From Bacillus sp. RO3 (GTDB lineage Bacteria > Bacillota > Bacilli > Bacillales > Bacillaceae_B), in assembly GCF_012911895.1 (NCBI RefSeq), contig NZ_JAAXCV010000022.1:124001-188000 (forward strand): a stretch of DNA of 64,000 nucleotides, given 5' to 3'. The stretch's first letter is position 1. Each line of letters starts with the position of its first letter. Positions 8,853 through 16,911 of the stretch are shown piece after piece. Made by a program: the position numbers and the translations under genes. The notes under the pieces were generated by a model. The model saw only the letters and a list, made by a program, of their open reading frames with translations. It did no database searches and had not been told where the DNA came from.

Positions 8853-9647
8853 ATGAACAGAAGAATAAAAGGAAAGACCATTGTCATCACCGGTGCCTCT
8901 GGGGGGATCGGTGAACAGATGGCGATCAAAGTGGCAGAAAATGGCGGGAATCTCGCATTGATTGCCCGTCGCGTCCATCTGCTTGAATCATTAAGACAAA
9001 AGCTTATGACTGAATTCGATTGCAAGGTGAAAGTATATCCGTTAAATGTGACGGATTACGACCAAATCCCGAGGACCTTCGACTCTATCCTGAAGGACTT
9101 TGGTGAGATTCATGCCTTGATCAATAATGCAGGATACGGGATTTTTCAGGAGGCCCACGAAACTTCATTCCAGGATGTGAAGGGGATGATCGACGTGAAT
9201 GTTCTGGGCCTCATGGCATGTACGGGAGAAGTACTTCCTCACATGCGCCAACAAGGGTCGGGACATATTATCAACATTGCCTCCCAAGCAGGGAAATTCG
9301 CTTCTCCAAAGTCCAGTGCATACTCTGCCTCAAAGCATGCTGTGCTCGGGTATACGAACAGCTTGAGGATGGAAGCCAAAAGATATGGTGTGAACGTAAC
9401 GGCAGTCAATCCCGGCCCGATAGCCACAGACTTTTTCTCCATTGCTGATGAATCGGGGACATATGTTCAGAACGTGGAAAAATTCATGCTCGATCCGAAA
9501 GAAGTGGCTCAAAAAGTGGTGGATGCCCTTTTTACAAGCAGAAGGGAAATAAATTTACCGGGATGGATGAATCTGGGCAGCATCTTGTATCAAATTTTCC
9601 CATCTTTTGTAGAAAAAGTAGGAAATAACCTTTTTTTCAAAAAATAG
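8853..9647 (+). CDS. yqjQ: Short-chain dehydrogenase/reductase (YqjQ)
   Basis: Classical SDR of 264 residues: cofactor motif GASGGIG at 14-20, NNAG at 91-94, catalytic Ser144, Tyr157 and Lys161 (YSASK). Arg39-Arg40 after the second strand point to NADP(H). The substrate is unknown. The start is ATG 8853; an upstream in-frame ATG at 8811 would extend into the end of yqjP and is unlikely. The short C-terminal hydrophobic tail may touch the membrane. Confidence 0.88.
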   Translation: MNRRIKGKTIVITGASGGIGEQMAIKVAENGGNLALIARRVHLLESLRQKLMTEFDCKVKVYPLNVTDYDQIPRTFDSILKDFGEIHALINNAGYGIFQEAHETSFQDVKGMIDVNVLGLMACTGEVLPHMRQQGSGHIINIASQAGKFASPKSSAYSASKHAVLGYTNSLRMEAKRYGVNVTAVNPGPIATDFFSIADESGTYVQNVEKFMLDPKEVAQKVVDALFTSRREINLPGWMNLGSILYQIFPSFVEKVGNNLFFKK

Positions 9648-9696
9648 TGAAACCTTTACATGAGTGTATTCGTCTAATTTAATAAGGGGGGAGTCT

Positions 9697-10218
9697 ATGA
9701 AAAAATGGTTGACTGTTTTGCTGCTTGGTTTCTGCTTTCTATTTACTGGCTGCGGGTCGTCCACATCTGTCAATTCTCAGTCCAGCGAAACTTTCATAGG
9801 CTTTGTTACCCAGCTTGAAAGCAATCAGGTACTGATCAATGATGTCTGGTTTTCTTTCGATGAACGAACCGTCATGAAAACTGACAGGGATAAAAAACTA
9901 CATAAAGAACAAATAGAGATGGCTAAGAAAGTGAGGGTGACGTTCAAGGGGGGGCTTCAGGAATCATTTCCCCGCAGAGCTTCTGCAGAACGGTTGGTTT
10001 TCCTGACGGACAAGGAAAGTGAAAACGAAGAAAGCGCCGTGGAACTTGTTATGAAAGATCCGCGATTTTCTCAAGTTGTCATACAATCCATCGAAAAAAA
10101 TCCTACCGGCCTATATTCATTGCGGTTCAAAGATCGTTCCATTGATAGAGATGTCCATGTCATTGTGAATGTGGAAAATGATAGAGTGATTGTCCCGATA
10201 CATACCTCCACTAAATGA
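9697..10218 (+). CDS. Predicted lipoprotein of unknown function
   Basis: The 173-residue product starts MKKWLTVLLLGFCFLFTGC, a short lipoprotein signal peptide with lipobox FTGC, so Cys19 should be lipidated and the protein anchored outside the membrane. The mature part is hydrophilic and resembles no family I can name. ATG 9697 has an excellent AAGGGGGGAG ribosome site; the upstream in-frame ATG at 9664 lacks one. It follows yqjQ by 50 bp and ends at a strong bidirectional hairpin. Confidence 0.8.
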   Translation: MKKWLTVLLLGFCFLFTGCGSSTSVNSQSSETFIGFVTQLESNQVLINDVWFSFDERTVMKTDRDKKLHKEQIEMAKKVRVTFKGGLQESFPRRASAERLVFLTDKESENEESAVELVMKDPRFSQVVIQSIEKNPTGLYSLRFKDRSIDRDVHVIVNVENDRVIVPIHTSTK

Positions 10219-10262
10219 CAAAGAAAGAAGCGTTGATTATAGACCAACGCTTCTTTCTTTGT
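10219..10262. terminator. Bidirectional terminator
   Basis: AAAGAAAGAAGCGTTG pairs with CAACGCTTCTTTCTTT around a 9-nt loop, flanked by A and T tracts. It ends the lipoprotein gene on + and lies inside the end of the hydrolase gene on -. Confidence 0.8.
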
Positions 10263-11184
10263 TTTCATTTGCCTTTATTCTCTCCAACTGATCAAGAATC
10301 GCCTTTGTCACCAGTGGCGGATTCTCCATGTGGATGCTATGTCCGTGAGAGGTTTGGATGACGGCTGGTTGATTTGTGAGTCTCTTTAATTTCTCCTGAT
10401 ATCTTAGCCACTCTTCTGACTGATTATTAGACTGGATGATGGTCATGGGAAGGTGAGGGGAAACGGGTTCGCATGCCGCGACCTGGCGTGCTGTCCTTTG
10501 GCTGTCCCGTAACTCTTTATATACGGCTTCATAAGCACCAGGCTTATAGCCTGTGAAGGGGTGATAGGGCTCCATCTCTTTGGCAATGAGCTTTCCCCCT
10601 ACTTTCATGTTCAGTAGCCTCGGCAGGCCCGTAAAGGCACTATAATATGCGATCCTCATGAATCTCAAGCTTTTCTTTAGTGCTTTGATCCGGTCGGGAT
10701 CTTCAGTTTCATACCTCTCTTCATGGACTGCATCCACCAGTACGATCCCTTTCACCCGTTCCCGGTGTTCGTGTGCAAACAGCCGGACATTAAGCCCCCC
10801 ATATGAATGCCCTACTGCGACAAGGGGGGAGGTGCAATTCACAGCTTCCAAAATGGCTGTCATATCCTGAACATTTTCTTCTCCATCATGCAACCCTTTC
10901 CGCTTATCGCTCCAACCATATCCTCCCCGGTCGAAAGAAATCGTATGAGTGTGCTGACTCAGTTCTTCCTGCACATGATGCCAGTGCAGCGAATTTCCTG
11001 ATAAGCCGGCATCCATGATCACTGTGATCGGTCCTCTTCCTTTTTCAATGACGTGAAATGCTCCTCGCCTTGTTTGAACGATTCTCCCAGGCGGTTTCCT
11101 GTAGTCTTTCTTCCTCAGTATGGAATTAAGTATGCTCGCTGGGAACAGCAGGGATGTGACTCCACATTGTATCCATTTATCCAT
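10237..11184 (-). CDS. Alpha/beta hydrolase fold protein
   Basis: The 315-residue product has the nucleophile elbow GHSYGG with Ser127, an oxyanion-region MDAGLSGN, and a C-terminal SHGHSIH that supplies the catalytic His. It has the form of the haloalkane dehalogenase/esterase branch, with no hint of substrate. A short hydrophobic N terminus (about residues 8-22) may anchor it. Start ATG 11184 follows AAGGAGAG; the frame is open 90 bp further upstream without support. Position near yqjP-yqjQ suggests a counterpart of B. subtilis YqjL, which is a shorter alpha/beta hydrolase, but I am not certain of orthology. Confidence 0.82.
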   Translation of the reverse strand: MDKWIQCGVTSLLFPASILNSILRKKDYRKPPGRIVQTRRGAFHVIEKGRGPITVIMDAGLSGNSLHWHHVQEELSQHTHTISFDRGGYGWSDKRKGLHDGEENVQDMTAILEAVNCTSPLVAVGHSYGGLNVRLFAHEHRERVKGIVLVDAVHEERYETEDPDRIKALKKSLRFMRIAYYSAFTGLPRLLNMKVGGKLIAKEMEPYHPFTGYKPGAYEAVYKELRDSQRTARQVAACEPVSPHLPMTIIQSNNQSEEWLRYQEKLKRLTNQPAVIQTSHGHSIHMENPPLVTKAILDQLERIKANENKERSVGL

Positions 11185-11348
11185 GAATTTCTCTCCTTGT
11201 GTGCTGATTATCCATACTTCTGTAAGAATGGTGGAAAATCCTTCTGTTTTTAGAAGGACACTAAAAATAAACAATTTCTTTCATAGCTCATATTGGTGAA
11301 ACGTCTGATCCTCAATCATTTGGTTTAACACATTTCACCTCTCTTTGG

Positions 11349-11374
11349 GGTTAAATGGGACAAAATAGGGGTAT
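11349..11374 (+). promoter_or_regulatory. Sigma-B-like promoter for the sugar transporter gene
   Basis: GGTTAA and GGGTAT are 14 bp apart, against the general-stress sigma-B consensus GTTTAA-N14-GGGWAT (one mismatch). It lies about 88 bp before the start codon of the downstream transporter. Confidence 0.45.
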
Positions 11375-11461
11375 GCATCATGAAGCGGGCATGATTTTTA
11401 ACGTCTAGAAATGATGTTTCAGAGAAAACTATGAGTATGGTTTGAAAAAGGATGTGGATGT

Positions 11462-12316
11462 ATGATAGGGATTTTTTTGGCCCTGATTCCCGCAGTTGCC
11501 TGGGGGAGTCTTGTATTTGTAAGTGTGAAGCTTGGAGGCAATGCCTATAGCCAGACAGTGGGGATCACCATTGGGGCATTGTTGTTTGCTATCGGTGCTT
11601 TCTTTATTAAATCACCGGATATGACGTTATTTGTGTGGGGGATAGGGTTTATATCCGGCATTTTCTGGGCAGTGGGGCAAGTCAATCAGTTAGCCAGCGT
11701 TGCATTCATCGGAGTTGCCAAAACGGTGCCGGTTTCAACGGGGATGCAGCTGATCGGGACGACTCTCTTTGGCGTTTTAGTGTTTAAAGAATGGAACACA
11801 ACCGAGACCATTCTCCTCGGAAGTGGGGCCGTTTCAGCTCTTATTATTGGTGTTGTGTTAACCTCATTCACCCAAAAATCCGAGGGTGGTGAAAGTTCTC
11901 AACTTCAAAAAGGTTTGCTTACTTTATTGCTGTCCAGCTGTGGATACATAGCCTATGTTGTCATTTTGCGATGGTTCGCTATTGACGGATGGGAAGCCAT
12001 ATTACCCCAGGCGATTGGAATGTTTATCGGGGCGGTCGTCATTACCTTCAGACATAAGCCCTTTACAAAATATACCGTACGCAATATTTTAACCGGTCTT
12101 ATGTGGGCATCAGGTAATTTAGGGCTGCTCCTTGCCCTTCCGCGTGTGGGAGTGGCAACAAGCTTCTCCCTCTCTCAAACAGGAATTGTCATTTCCACCC
12201 TTGGAGGTTTGTTTTTCCTTGGTGAAAAGAAATCCATAAAGCAGGTCATTCTTGTCATTGCAGGCTGTGTTCTCATCATTCTCGGCGGTGTCTTATTAGG
12301 CTTTACAAAAGAATAA
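11462..12316 (+). CDS. GRP-family sugar transporter (GlcU/RbsU type)
   Basis: A 284-residue, almost wholly hydrophobic protein with about ten predicted membrane helices, starting MIGIFLALIPAVAWGS, the typical first helix of the glucose/ribose porter family (B. subtilis GlcU, staphylococcal RbsU). It should take up a sugar by cation symport. The internal duplication of five helices is suggested by the similar glycine-rich segments in each half (TVGITIGALLFAIGAFF and QAIGMFIGAVV). Which sugar is unknown. It is a single gene with a candidate general-stress promoter and a shared terminator. ATG 11462 has a GGATG-type ribosome site. Confidence 0.85.
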   Translation: MIGIFLALIPAVAWGSLVFVSVKLGGNAYSQTVGITIGALLFAIGAFFIKSPDMTLFVWGIGFISGIFWAVGQVNQLASVAFIGVAKTVPVSTGMQLIGTTLFGVLVFKEWNTTETILLGSGAVSALIIGVVLTSFTQKSEGGESSQLQKGLLTLLLSSCGYIAYVVILRWFAIDGWEAILPQAIGMFIGAVVITFRHKPFTKYTVRNILTGLMWASGNLGLLLALPRVGVATSFSLSQTGIVISTLGGLFFLGEKKSIKQVILVIAGCVLIILGGVLLGFTKE

Positions 12317-12414
12317 ACAAGGACCCTCTGAACTTTTGTGTTTGAAGAAGTGGCAGAAGGCGATCAATATGATCCTGACAGCTGCTTTCCAAGCGTCGGG
12401 GCTTGTGTGAACGG

Positions 12415-12449
12415 AAAAGGCCAAAATCAGAAGGGGATTTTGGCCTTTT
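12415..12449. terminator. Bidirectional terminator
   Basis: Perfect 14-bp stem AAAAGGCCAAAATC / GATTTTGGCCTTTT with a 7-nt loop, between the transporter gene and the convergent EthD-family gene. Confidence 0.82.
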
Positions 12450-12461
12450 GGCTGTTTTATA

Positions 12462-12767
12462 TTATTCGTCAACAATGGTGATGATAGGAGGCTTTTCTAA
12501 GTATTTCATCAAGTTGGGAACGTCAGCTCCTACTGCTTTCCACTCTTCTGTGGCAAATGCTTCTTTCATAGCCGCTTTGTCTTCAAACTCGATCTCGGTT
12601 ACCAGGTAGAGCTCTAAGTCCGTATTTTGATTCGATAACACTTTTTGCACCTTTGCATCTTTTACATGGGGAACCTTTCCTGCAATTGGCATATGGGAAT
12701 TAACGTAATATTCCTCAAATCCCTCTTGCTCCTTTGGTTTCTCATACATCACAATGACCTTCGCCAT
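12462..12767 (-). CDS. EthD-family small protein
   Basis: 101 residues in the dimeric alpha/beta-barrel fold: MAKVIVMYEKP at the N terminus, then the EEYYVNSHMPIAGKVP segment with the conserved His that marks EthD-type proteins. These are small reductase- or stabiliser-like proteins of uncertain role. The start ATG 12767 follows GAGGAGG. The gene stands alone between a terminator and the repeat at 12897. It may occupy the place of yqjZ, which in B. subtilis encodes a protein of the related dimeric-barrel monooxygenase group; that is a positional inference. Confidence 0.85.
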   Translation of the reverse strand: MAKVIVMYEKPKEQEGFEEYYVNSHMPIAGKVPHVKDAKVQKVLSNQNTDLELYLVTEIEFEDKAAMKEAFATEEWKAVGADVPNLMKYLEKPPIITIVDE

Positions 12768-12896
12768 ACTAGTCCTCCTCGTCAGCATTTGTCTTCAATT
12801 GGATTTTAACAATTATAGGAAAATACGACTGTGTATTTCATAACAAAAATATCGACAAGGTTTGACGTTCATCTTTAGTGAAAGCTCCCGGTTACT

Positions 12897-13060
12897 ATGC
12901 TTGTCGCCCCAGGGCAAGCCCCTTCCGCTTTTCTTGATCCAGCTCCAGGGGCTAGGCCCTCTAGGTCATAAGCTAAATAGGCCCAAAAGGCAAAGAACGC
13001 CTTTCCGGCCTATTCATCTTATGCTTGTCGGGCCTGACCAAGCCCCTTCCGCTTTTCTTG
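12897..13060. repeat. Dispersed Bacillus-type intergenic repeat with internal hairpin
   Basis: A 40-bp block beginning ATGCTTGTCG and ending CAAGCCCCTTCCGCTTTTCTTG-like sequence occurs at 12897-12936 and again at 13021-13060. Between them AATAGGCC and AAAGGC pair with GCCTTT and GGCCTATT to form a hairpin at about 12977-13013, and the element contains the CCAGCTCCAGGGGCTAGGCCC motif region that I recall from intergenic repeats in many Bacillus genomes. It carries no ORF and lies between the EthD gene and the SOS polymerase. Confidence 0.7.
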
Positions 13061-13095
13061 TTTTTCTCTGGTTTTCCATTAATTTAAGTTGAAAG

Positions 13096-13109
13096 GGAAC
13101 GTATATTCG
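13096..13109. promoter_or_regulatory. Second, imperfect LexA/DinR box
   Basis: GGAACGTATATTCG matches the Bacillus SOS box core GAAC-N4-GTTC with one changed base in the right half. It lies 26 bp upstream of the perfect box. Confidence 0.5.
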
Positions 13110-13134
13110 TATAGAATCATAACTATACTATATA

Positions 13135-13148
13135 AGAACGTTTGTTCT
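13135..13148. promoter_or_regulatory. LexA (SOS) box upstream of the Y-family polymerase
   Basis: AGAACGTTTGTTCT contains an intact GAAC-N4-GTTC palindrome (13136-13147), the LexA-binding core of Bacillus, 29 bp ahead of the polymerase start. A TATACT/TATATA-rich -10-like region precedes it, so LexA would cover the promoter. Confidence 0.82.
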
Positions 13149-13176
13149 ATTTTTAGGAAAGATAGGGGGCGACTAT

Positions 13177-14439
13177 ATGACTGTCGATTACAGTGTGCTG
13201 CCACACCACAAGATTCTGTGCATCGATATGAAGAGCTTTTATGCTAGCTGTTCGGCTGTCATGGAGGGTCTGGACCCCCTTGAATGTCACTTAGCTGTAG
13301 TGGGGGACAGGAATCGCCAGGGAAGTATTGTATTAGCGGCGTCACCAAGGTTGAAGAAGGACTTCGGGATTAAAACGGGTTCCCGTATGTTTGAGATCCC
13401 GAAGGACCCGCGCATCCGCCTTGTAGAGCCCAAGATGGCTACGTACGTCAGGATTTCTACTGAGTTGACCCGGTTGTTCCATCGCTACGTACCAAAGGAT
13501 GCCATTCATACGTATAGCGTGGATGAAAGCTTTATTAAGATTGATGGAGCGACGAATCTCTGGGGGGACGCTGCGACCATTGCCCGTAAAATTAAAGATG
13601 ATATGGAAAGGGAGTTTCAGCTGCCGTGCGCCATAGGGATTGGCCCCAATATGCTCTTGTCTAAGCTATGCCTGGATCTTGAAGCAAAAAAAGAGGGGAT
13701 TGCCGAGTGGACGTATGAAGACGTACCTGAAAAGCTATGGCCCCTGTCCCCTTTACGTGAGATGTGGGGGATAGGGGGCCGTTTAGAGAAGACCCTCAAC
13801 CGCATGGGGATCTTCTCTGTTGGTCAATTGGCGCAGTATGACTTAGAGAAGCTGGAGGCCAAATTCGGGGTTATGGGCAATCAGCTTTATTATCATGCAT
13901 GGGGAGTCGATTTGTCTGAAATAGGAGCCCCGATCATGGAGGGGCAAATCAGCTTTGGCAAGGGGCAGATTCTGCTCCGCGATTATAAGGAGAAACAGGA
14001 AATCAAACGGGTCATTCTAGAAATGTGTGAAGAAGTCGCCAGACGTGCCCGCACTCATCGCAAGGCCGGGAGGACGATCAGCTTTGGTGTGGGGTACAGT
14101 CATGAAGAGTTTGGAGGAGGGTTTCACCGGTCAAGGACGATAGATGAACCGACGAATATCACCATGGATTTGTATCGTGTTTGCCTGGAGTTATTCGAAG
14201 AGAATTATAACGGGAAAACCGTTCGGAAAATCAATATCGCCCTCTCGAATATTGTAGACGATGGAGCACTGCAGGTTTCTTTGTTCGAACCTGACCGGTG
14301 GGAAAAGCGGGAACTGGGATATGTGGTGGACCGCATCCGAAATAAATATGGGTCGGCAGCCCTTCTCCGGGCCGTATCCTATACAGAAGCGGGAACAGCG
14401 AGGCACCGGGCCAGACTGGTCGGTGGACATAAATCGTAA
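13177..14439 (+). CDS. polYB: Y-family DNA polymerase (YqjW / UvrX / PolYB type)
   Basis: Translesion DNA polymerase of 420 residues. The palm carries catalytic Asp17 (CIDMKSFYAS) and the Asp116-Glu117 pair in SVDES. A helix-hairpin-helix region follows around WGIGGRLEKTL (198-207), then the little-finger domain. Residues 366-370, QVSLF, fit the beta-clamp-binding motif QLxLF. The fold class is UmuC/UvrX rather than DinB, and its tandem YolD-like partner fits yqjW-yqjX of B. subtilis. Two LexA boxes upstream predict SOS induction. Start ATG 13177 follows GATAGGGGGCG. No damage to the reading frame is seen. Confidence 0.92.
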   Translation: MTVDYSVLPHHKILCIDMKSFYASCSAVMEGLDPLECHLAVVGDRNRQGSIVLAASPRLKKDFGIKTGSRMFEIPKDPRIRLVEPKMATYVRISTELTRLFHRYVPKDAIHTYSVDESFIKIDGATNLWGDAATIARKIKDDMEREFQLPCAIGIGPNMLLSKLCLDLEAKKEGIAEWTYEDVPEKLWPLSPLREMWGIGGRLEKTLNRMGIFSVGQLAQYDLEKLEAKFGVMGNQLYYHAWGVDLSEIGAPIMEGQISFGKGQILLRDYKEKQEIKRVILEMCEEVARRARTHRKAGRTISFGVGYSHEEFGGGFHRSRTIDEPTNITMDLYRVCLELFEENYNGKTVRKINIALSNIVDDGALQVSLFEPDRWEKRELGYVVDRIRNKYGSAALLRAVSYTEAGTARHRARLVGGHKS

Positions 14440-14461
14440 CGAATGACAGGAGGTGGAAAGG

Positions 14462-14794
14462 GTGATCCGTGATCGAGGAAGAATCAAGTGGACATCCATG
14501 ATGCTCCCGGAGCATGTGAAATTATTGAGGGATTGGGCAAAGGAAGATACGTACGAAAAGAGAAAAGAACTGGATGAACAAGAACTCGACAGGATGAATG
14601 AAGTGGTGGCCGAGGCCATGGAGTTTGGGAAATGGGTGTCTATTACACATTATGTGAAGCATCGTCATCAGCTTTTAATCGGAACCATCCATCACGTGGA
14701 CTCTTTAGAAGGAAAGCTCCATGTTGTCGACCGTTTTGAGGAAGTATACTATATTTCATTGTCAAACATCACTGACATTCGTTTTTTTGAATGA
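14462..14794 (+). CDS. yqjX: YolD-like family protein (YqjX)
   Basis: 110 residues beginning RDRGRIKWTSMMLPEHV, the signature opening of YolD-like proteins, small partners encoded next to UvrX/YqjW-type polymerases on chromosomes, phages and plasmids. Their biochemical role is not settled; a UmuD-like accessory function has been suggested. GTG 14462 is preferred over GTG 14453 because it leaves the GGAGGTGG ribosome site at correct distance. It lies 22 bp after the polymerase and shares its SOS control. Confidence 0.88.
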   Translation: MIRDRGRIKWTSMMLPEHVKLLRDWAKEDTYEKRKELDEQELDRMNEVVAEAMEFGKWVSITHYVKHRHQLLIGTIHHVDSLEGKLHVVDRFEEVYYISLSNITDIRFFE

Positions 14795-14805
14795 TAGCGG
14801 AAATG

Positions 14806-14842
14806 AAAAGAGAGGCCACACCCTAGGGAAGCCTCTCTTTTT
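14806..14842. terminator. Terminator after yqjX
   Basis: AAAAGAGAGGC pairs with GCCTCTCTTTT followed by T residues; it can also serve the convergent CDGSH gene. Confidence 0.75.
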
Positions 14843-14849
14843 ATTCCAT

Positions 14850-15065
14850 TTATTCTTCGTCCAATACCTTTTCTGCACGTACACAGGATTCGAATTTCCC
14901 TTTATGAGACGCGTCACAAAACGGCATATTTGCCGATAAACCACATCGGCAAAGAGTAAACACCTGCTTCGTTGGAAATACATTTCCGTCAGCATCAATA
15001 AGTTCCACGTCACCGCTTACGCGGAAAGAACCATTGTCATTCACTTTAATTTGAGCTTTTGCCAT
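14850..15065 (-). CDS. CDGSH-type iron-sulfur domain protein
   Basis: 71 residues with the CDGSH cluster ligands Cys39, Cys41, Cys50 and His54 in CRCGLSANMPFCDASH, which bind a labile 2Fe-2S cluster. The canonical CDGSH tetrapeptide reads CDASH here, a Gly to Ala change next to the ligands that is seen in some bacterial members. Such small proteins are thought to act in redox sensing or cluster transfer. ATG 15065 has an AAGGGTGG ribosome site; the upstream in-frame extension has none. It is divergent from the HesB-like yqkB gene, another iron-sulfur-related product. Confidence 0.9.
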   Translation of the reverse strand: MAKAQIKVNDNGSFRVSGDVELIDADGNVFPTKQVFTLCRCGLSANMPFCDASHKGKFESCVRAEKVLDEE

Positions 15066-15197
15066 GAAAAACCACCCTTTCAATAAATTACAAAAGAATT
15101 CCCCTCTATCGATAGTAAATTGAAAACAGGAAAAATGCAATATTCTAAAGGAAACGAATGAAATGTGATACTATGGTGGAGTAAGGGAGGGCTTAGA

Positions 15198-15530
15198 ATG
15201 AAAATCCAATTAACAAATGAAGCAACCAAAAAGATTCAAGATAAAATAGAGGGCCAAAGTGGCCACCTGAAATTAAAATACGATACGGAAGGCTGCGGAT
15301 GTGTAGTGAGCGGCATCCCCACCCTGTGGTTTGTCCATCAACCCGATGAAGGGGATGATATGACGATAGAAACCAACAGTTATCCGATTCTGGTGGAAAA
15401 GTCTAAAATGGTCTTTCTTGATGAAGAACTGAAAATTGACTTCTCCTCACAAAGTAATACGTTTCAATTAAAAAGCCCTGGACAGATTATAAATGGAAGA
15501 ATGAACTTCCGGATGTTTCCGGGTTTATAA
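15198..15530 (+). CDS. yqkB: HesB/IscA-like protein (YqkB)
   Basis: 110 residues, beginning MKIQLTNEATKKIQDKI, in the HesB/YadR fold. Cys33 and Cys35 in EGCGC are conserved; the C-terminal CGC motif of true A-type iron-sulfur carriers is absent, as in B. subtilis YqkB. A role in iron-sulfur assembly is therefore possible but not shown. The ATG follows AAGGGAGG. The gene keeps the B. subtilis position downstream of yqjX/yqjY. Confidence 0.86.
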   Translation: MKIQLTNEATKKIQDKIEGQSGHLKLKYDTEGCGCVVSGIPTLWFVHQPDEGDDMTIETNSYPILVEKSKMVFLDEELKIDFSSQSNTFQLKSPGQIINGRMNFRMFPGL

Positions 15531-15597
15531 TTAAACGCTCTTTTCGATTGTTGCTTTTACCATAATCTCTCCAATGCTCTGTCAGTTAGTAGGTGAT

Positions 15598-15719
15598 AGA
15601 TGGTGAGGGGACCTGCTCCGCCAGCAGCTGGCGTTCCGCCGAGCCTCCTAAGCTTAGCCGAATAGGGTCTCGGCACGTCTTTACTTACGGAGAAGTCTAC
15701 GCAGTGGCCCTATCCATCT
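15598..15719. repeat. Imperfect-palindrome element with 12-bp terminal inverted repeats
   Basis: A 122-bp block begins AGATGGTGAGGG and ends CCCTATCCATCT, inverted repeats matching at 10 of 12 positions. Inside are a 15-bp palindrome CGCCAGCAGCTGGCG (15619-15633) and a GCCGAG/CTCGGC pair. It is richer in G+C than its surroundings and has no ORF. It looks like a small non-autonomous mobile or REP-like element. The rest of the 15531-15961 gap is AT-rich and otherwise featureless apart from the repeat at 15902. Confidence 0.55.
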
Positions 15720-15901
15720 TTAGAATTTGTAATGACGGAGCTGAATGTGCCAATGTACAATGAAATAAAAAATCAACATTTTTCTTCCTTAATAAAAAAG
15801 CAATCTTCTAATAAACTTTAATGAGGTTGTTTTAACATTTTGATATCGGATTCTATTTAGATACATGCTCAGAAAGCTGATTGAAGCGAGCATCCTGCAG
15901 C

Positions 15902-15924
15902 GGAAATCAACATCTACTTTCTTC
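15902..15924 (+). repeat. Dispersed 23-bp repeat, copy 1
   Basis: GGAAATCAACATCTACTTTC plus TTC recurs with a single mismatch at 55027-55049. Both copies are intergenic and both are preceded by an ATCC-containing stretch and followed by AAAAGAGC at about 30-40 bp. Confidence 0.6.
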
Positions 15925-15961
15925 TTCAAGATAGAGACAATGGTTGAGAAAAGAGCCTAAT

Positions 15962-16004
15962 AAAAAGCATCGGACCTTACTAAGATCAAGGTCCGATGCT
16001 TTTT
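15962..16004. terminator. Strong terminator, 17-bp perfect stem
   Basis: AAAAAGCATCGGACCTT pairs exactly with AAGGTCCGATGCTTTTT around a 9-nt loop. It overlaps the stop of the minus-strand kinase gene and ends that transcript; it can act in both directions. Confidence 0.85.
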
Positions 16005-16911
16005 AGCGGCAAGAATCACCCATCAATTCCTCAAAGAGAAGGGCAACGGAAAGCCCGGTTTTCCACCCGTCCATCCCGTCCTCTACAGACCAGCAGGCAG
16101 ATAAAACCGAATGACAGAAGCCGTAATGAATCAGCCGCTCATAAGAAAGGGAAAGGAGGGAAGCCATTGTATGGGTCCTGTAGCGAAGCAGTTCTAATGG
16201 TACATCCCATTTATTCCACTCATTCAACATAAACTGGATGCAGTCGTATTCTCTCTCTCCCACAAGCCCTTTAGGGTCAATGACCGTCCAGCCGGAAGAG
16301 GCTGAGAATAGAATATTACCTTGATGCAGGTCACCATGGAGAAGAAAGAGTTCGCCGGCAGTATCCAGTAGCTGAGGGAAGAGTCTTTCCGCTTTTGAGA
16401 CGATTTCATCAGGAAGGGGACCGGTCCCTCCTTTGAAGCGTTCCCGCAACCGTGAGATCCCGTTCGACCAGGTCTCTACGGTAGGATATGAGTGTTGACT
16501 GGCAGGCTTATGCCAGAGGCGTTGAGCCACATGGGAAAACACCTTCAGCACCTCTTCTTCATCCTCGATAGAATGAAGGGGAGATCCAGGCAGCAGTCGA
16601 TCTAAAAGGATCCATCCTTCTTCCTTATTGAAGTCAATGACCTCAACCATCCCCTTCCCCTGGAAATCTTGCAGCGCATGAAACTCATTGAGAAAATCAT
16701 TATTAGGGTACCCGACCTTTAAAACGGCATACCGTTCACACGCGATTACAGCAGGCACAACAAAGTTATAACTTAATGAAAAGGGATCACCGTACGTTAG
16801 GTGGTATCGCTCCTTCAATGACTGCATGAGACCATCCACATAGGAAATCCAGTTTCCACCTGATTCTCCATACATCGTTTCCATTTTCACCCTGAAATCA
16901 GTTGGAATCAC
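16003..16911 (-). CDS. Aminoglycoside/hydroxyurea phosphotransferase family kinase
   Basis: 302 residues with the kinase-fold catalytic loop HGDLHQGN (192-199, Asp194 as base) and the metal-binding IDPKG (211-215), the form IDPKGLVGE being typical of the streptomycin 6-kinase/hydroxyurea kinase group. Members phosphorylate aminoglycosides such as streptomycin, but many chromosomal homologues have no known substrate, so resistance should not be assumed. Its start overlaps the stop of yqkD by four bases (ATGA), which implies translational coupling downstream of that hydrolase. It lies where B. subtilis has yqkC. Confidence 0.85.
   Translation of the reverse strand: MIPTDFRVKMETMYGESGGNWISYVDGLMQSLKERYHLTYGDPFSLSYNFVVPAVIACERYAVLKVGYPNNDFLNEFHALQDFQGKGMVEVIDFNKEEGWILLDRLLPGSPLHSIEDEEEVLKVFSHVAQRLWHKPASQHSYPTVETWSNGISRLRERFKGGTGPLPDEIVSKAERLFPQLLDTAGELFLLHGDLHQGNILFSASSGWTVIDPKGLVGEREYDCIQFMLNEWNKWDVPLELLRYRTHTMASLLSLSYERLIHYGFCHSVLSACWSVEDGMDGWKTGLSVALLFEELMGDSCR

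Noticed and set aside
12338-12475. Plus-strand frame from GTG 12338 with protein-like composition (FEEVAEGDQYDPDSC)
   Set aside because: No ribosome site, runs through the terminator hairpin and into the EthD gene; may be a gene remnant, but evidence is too weak.
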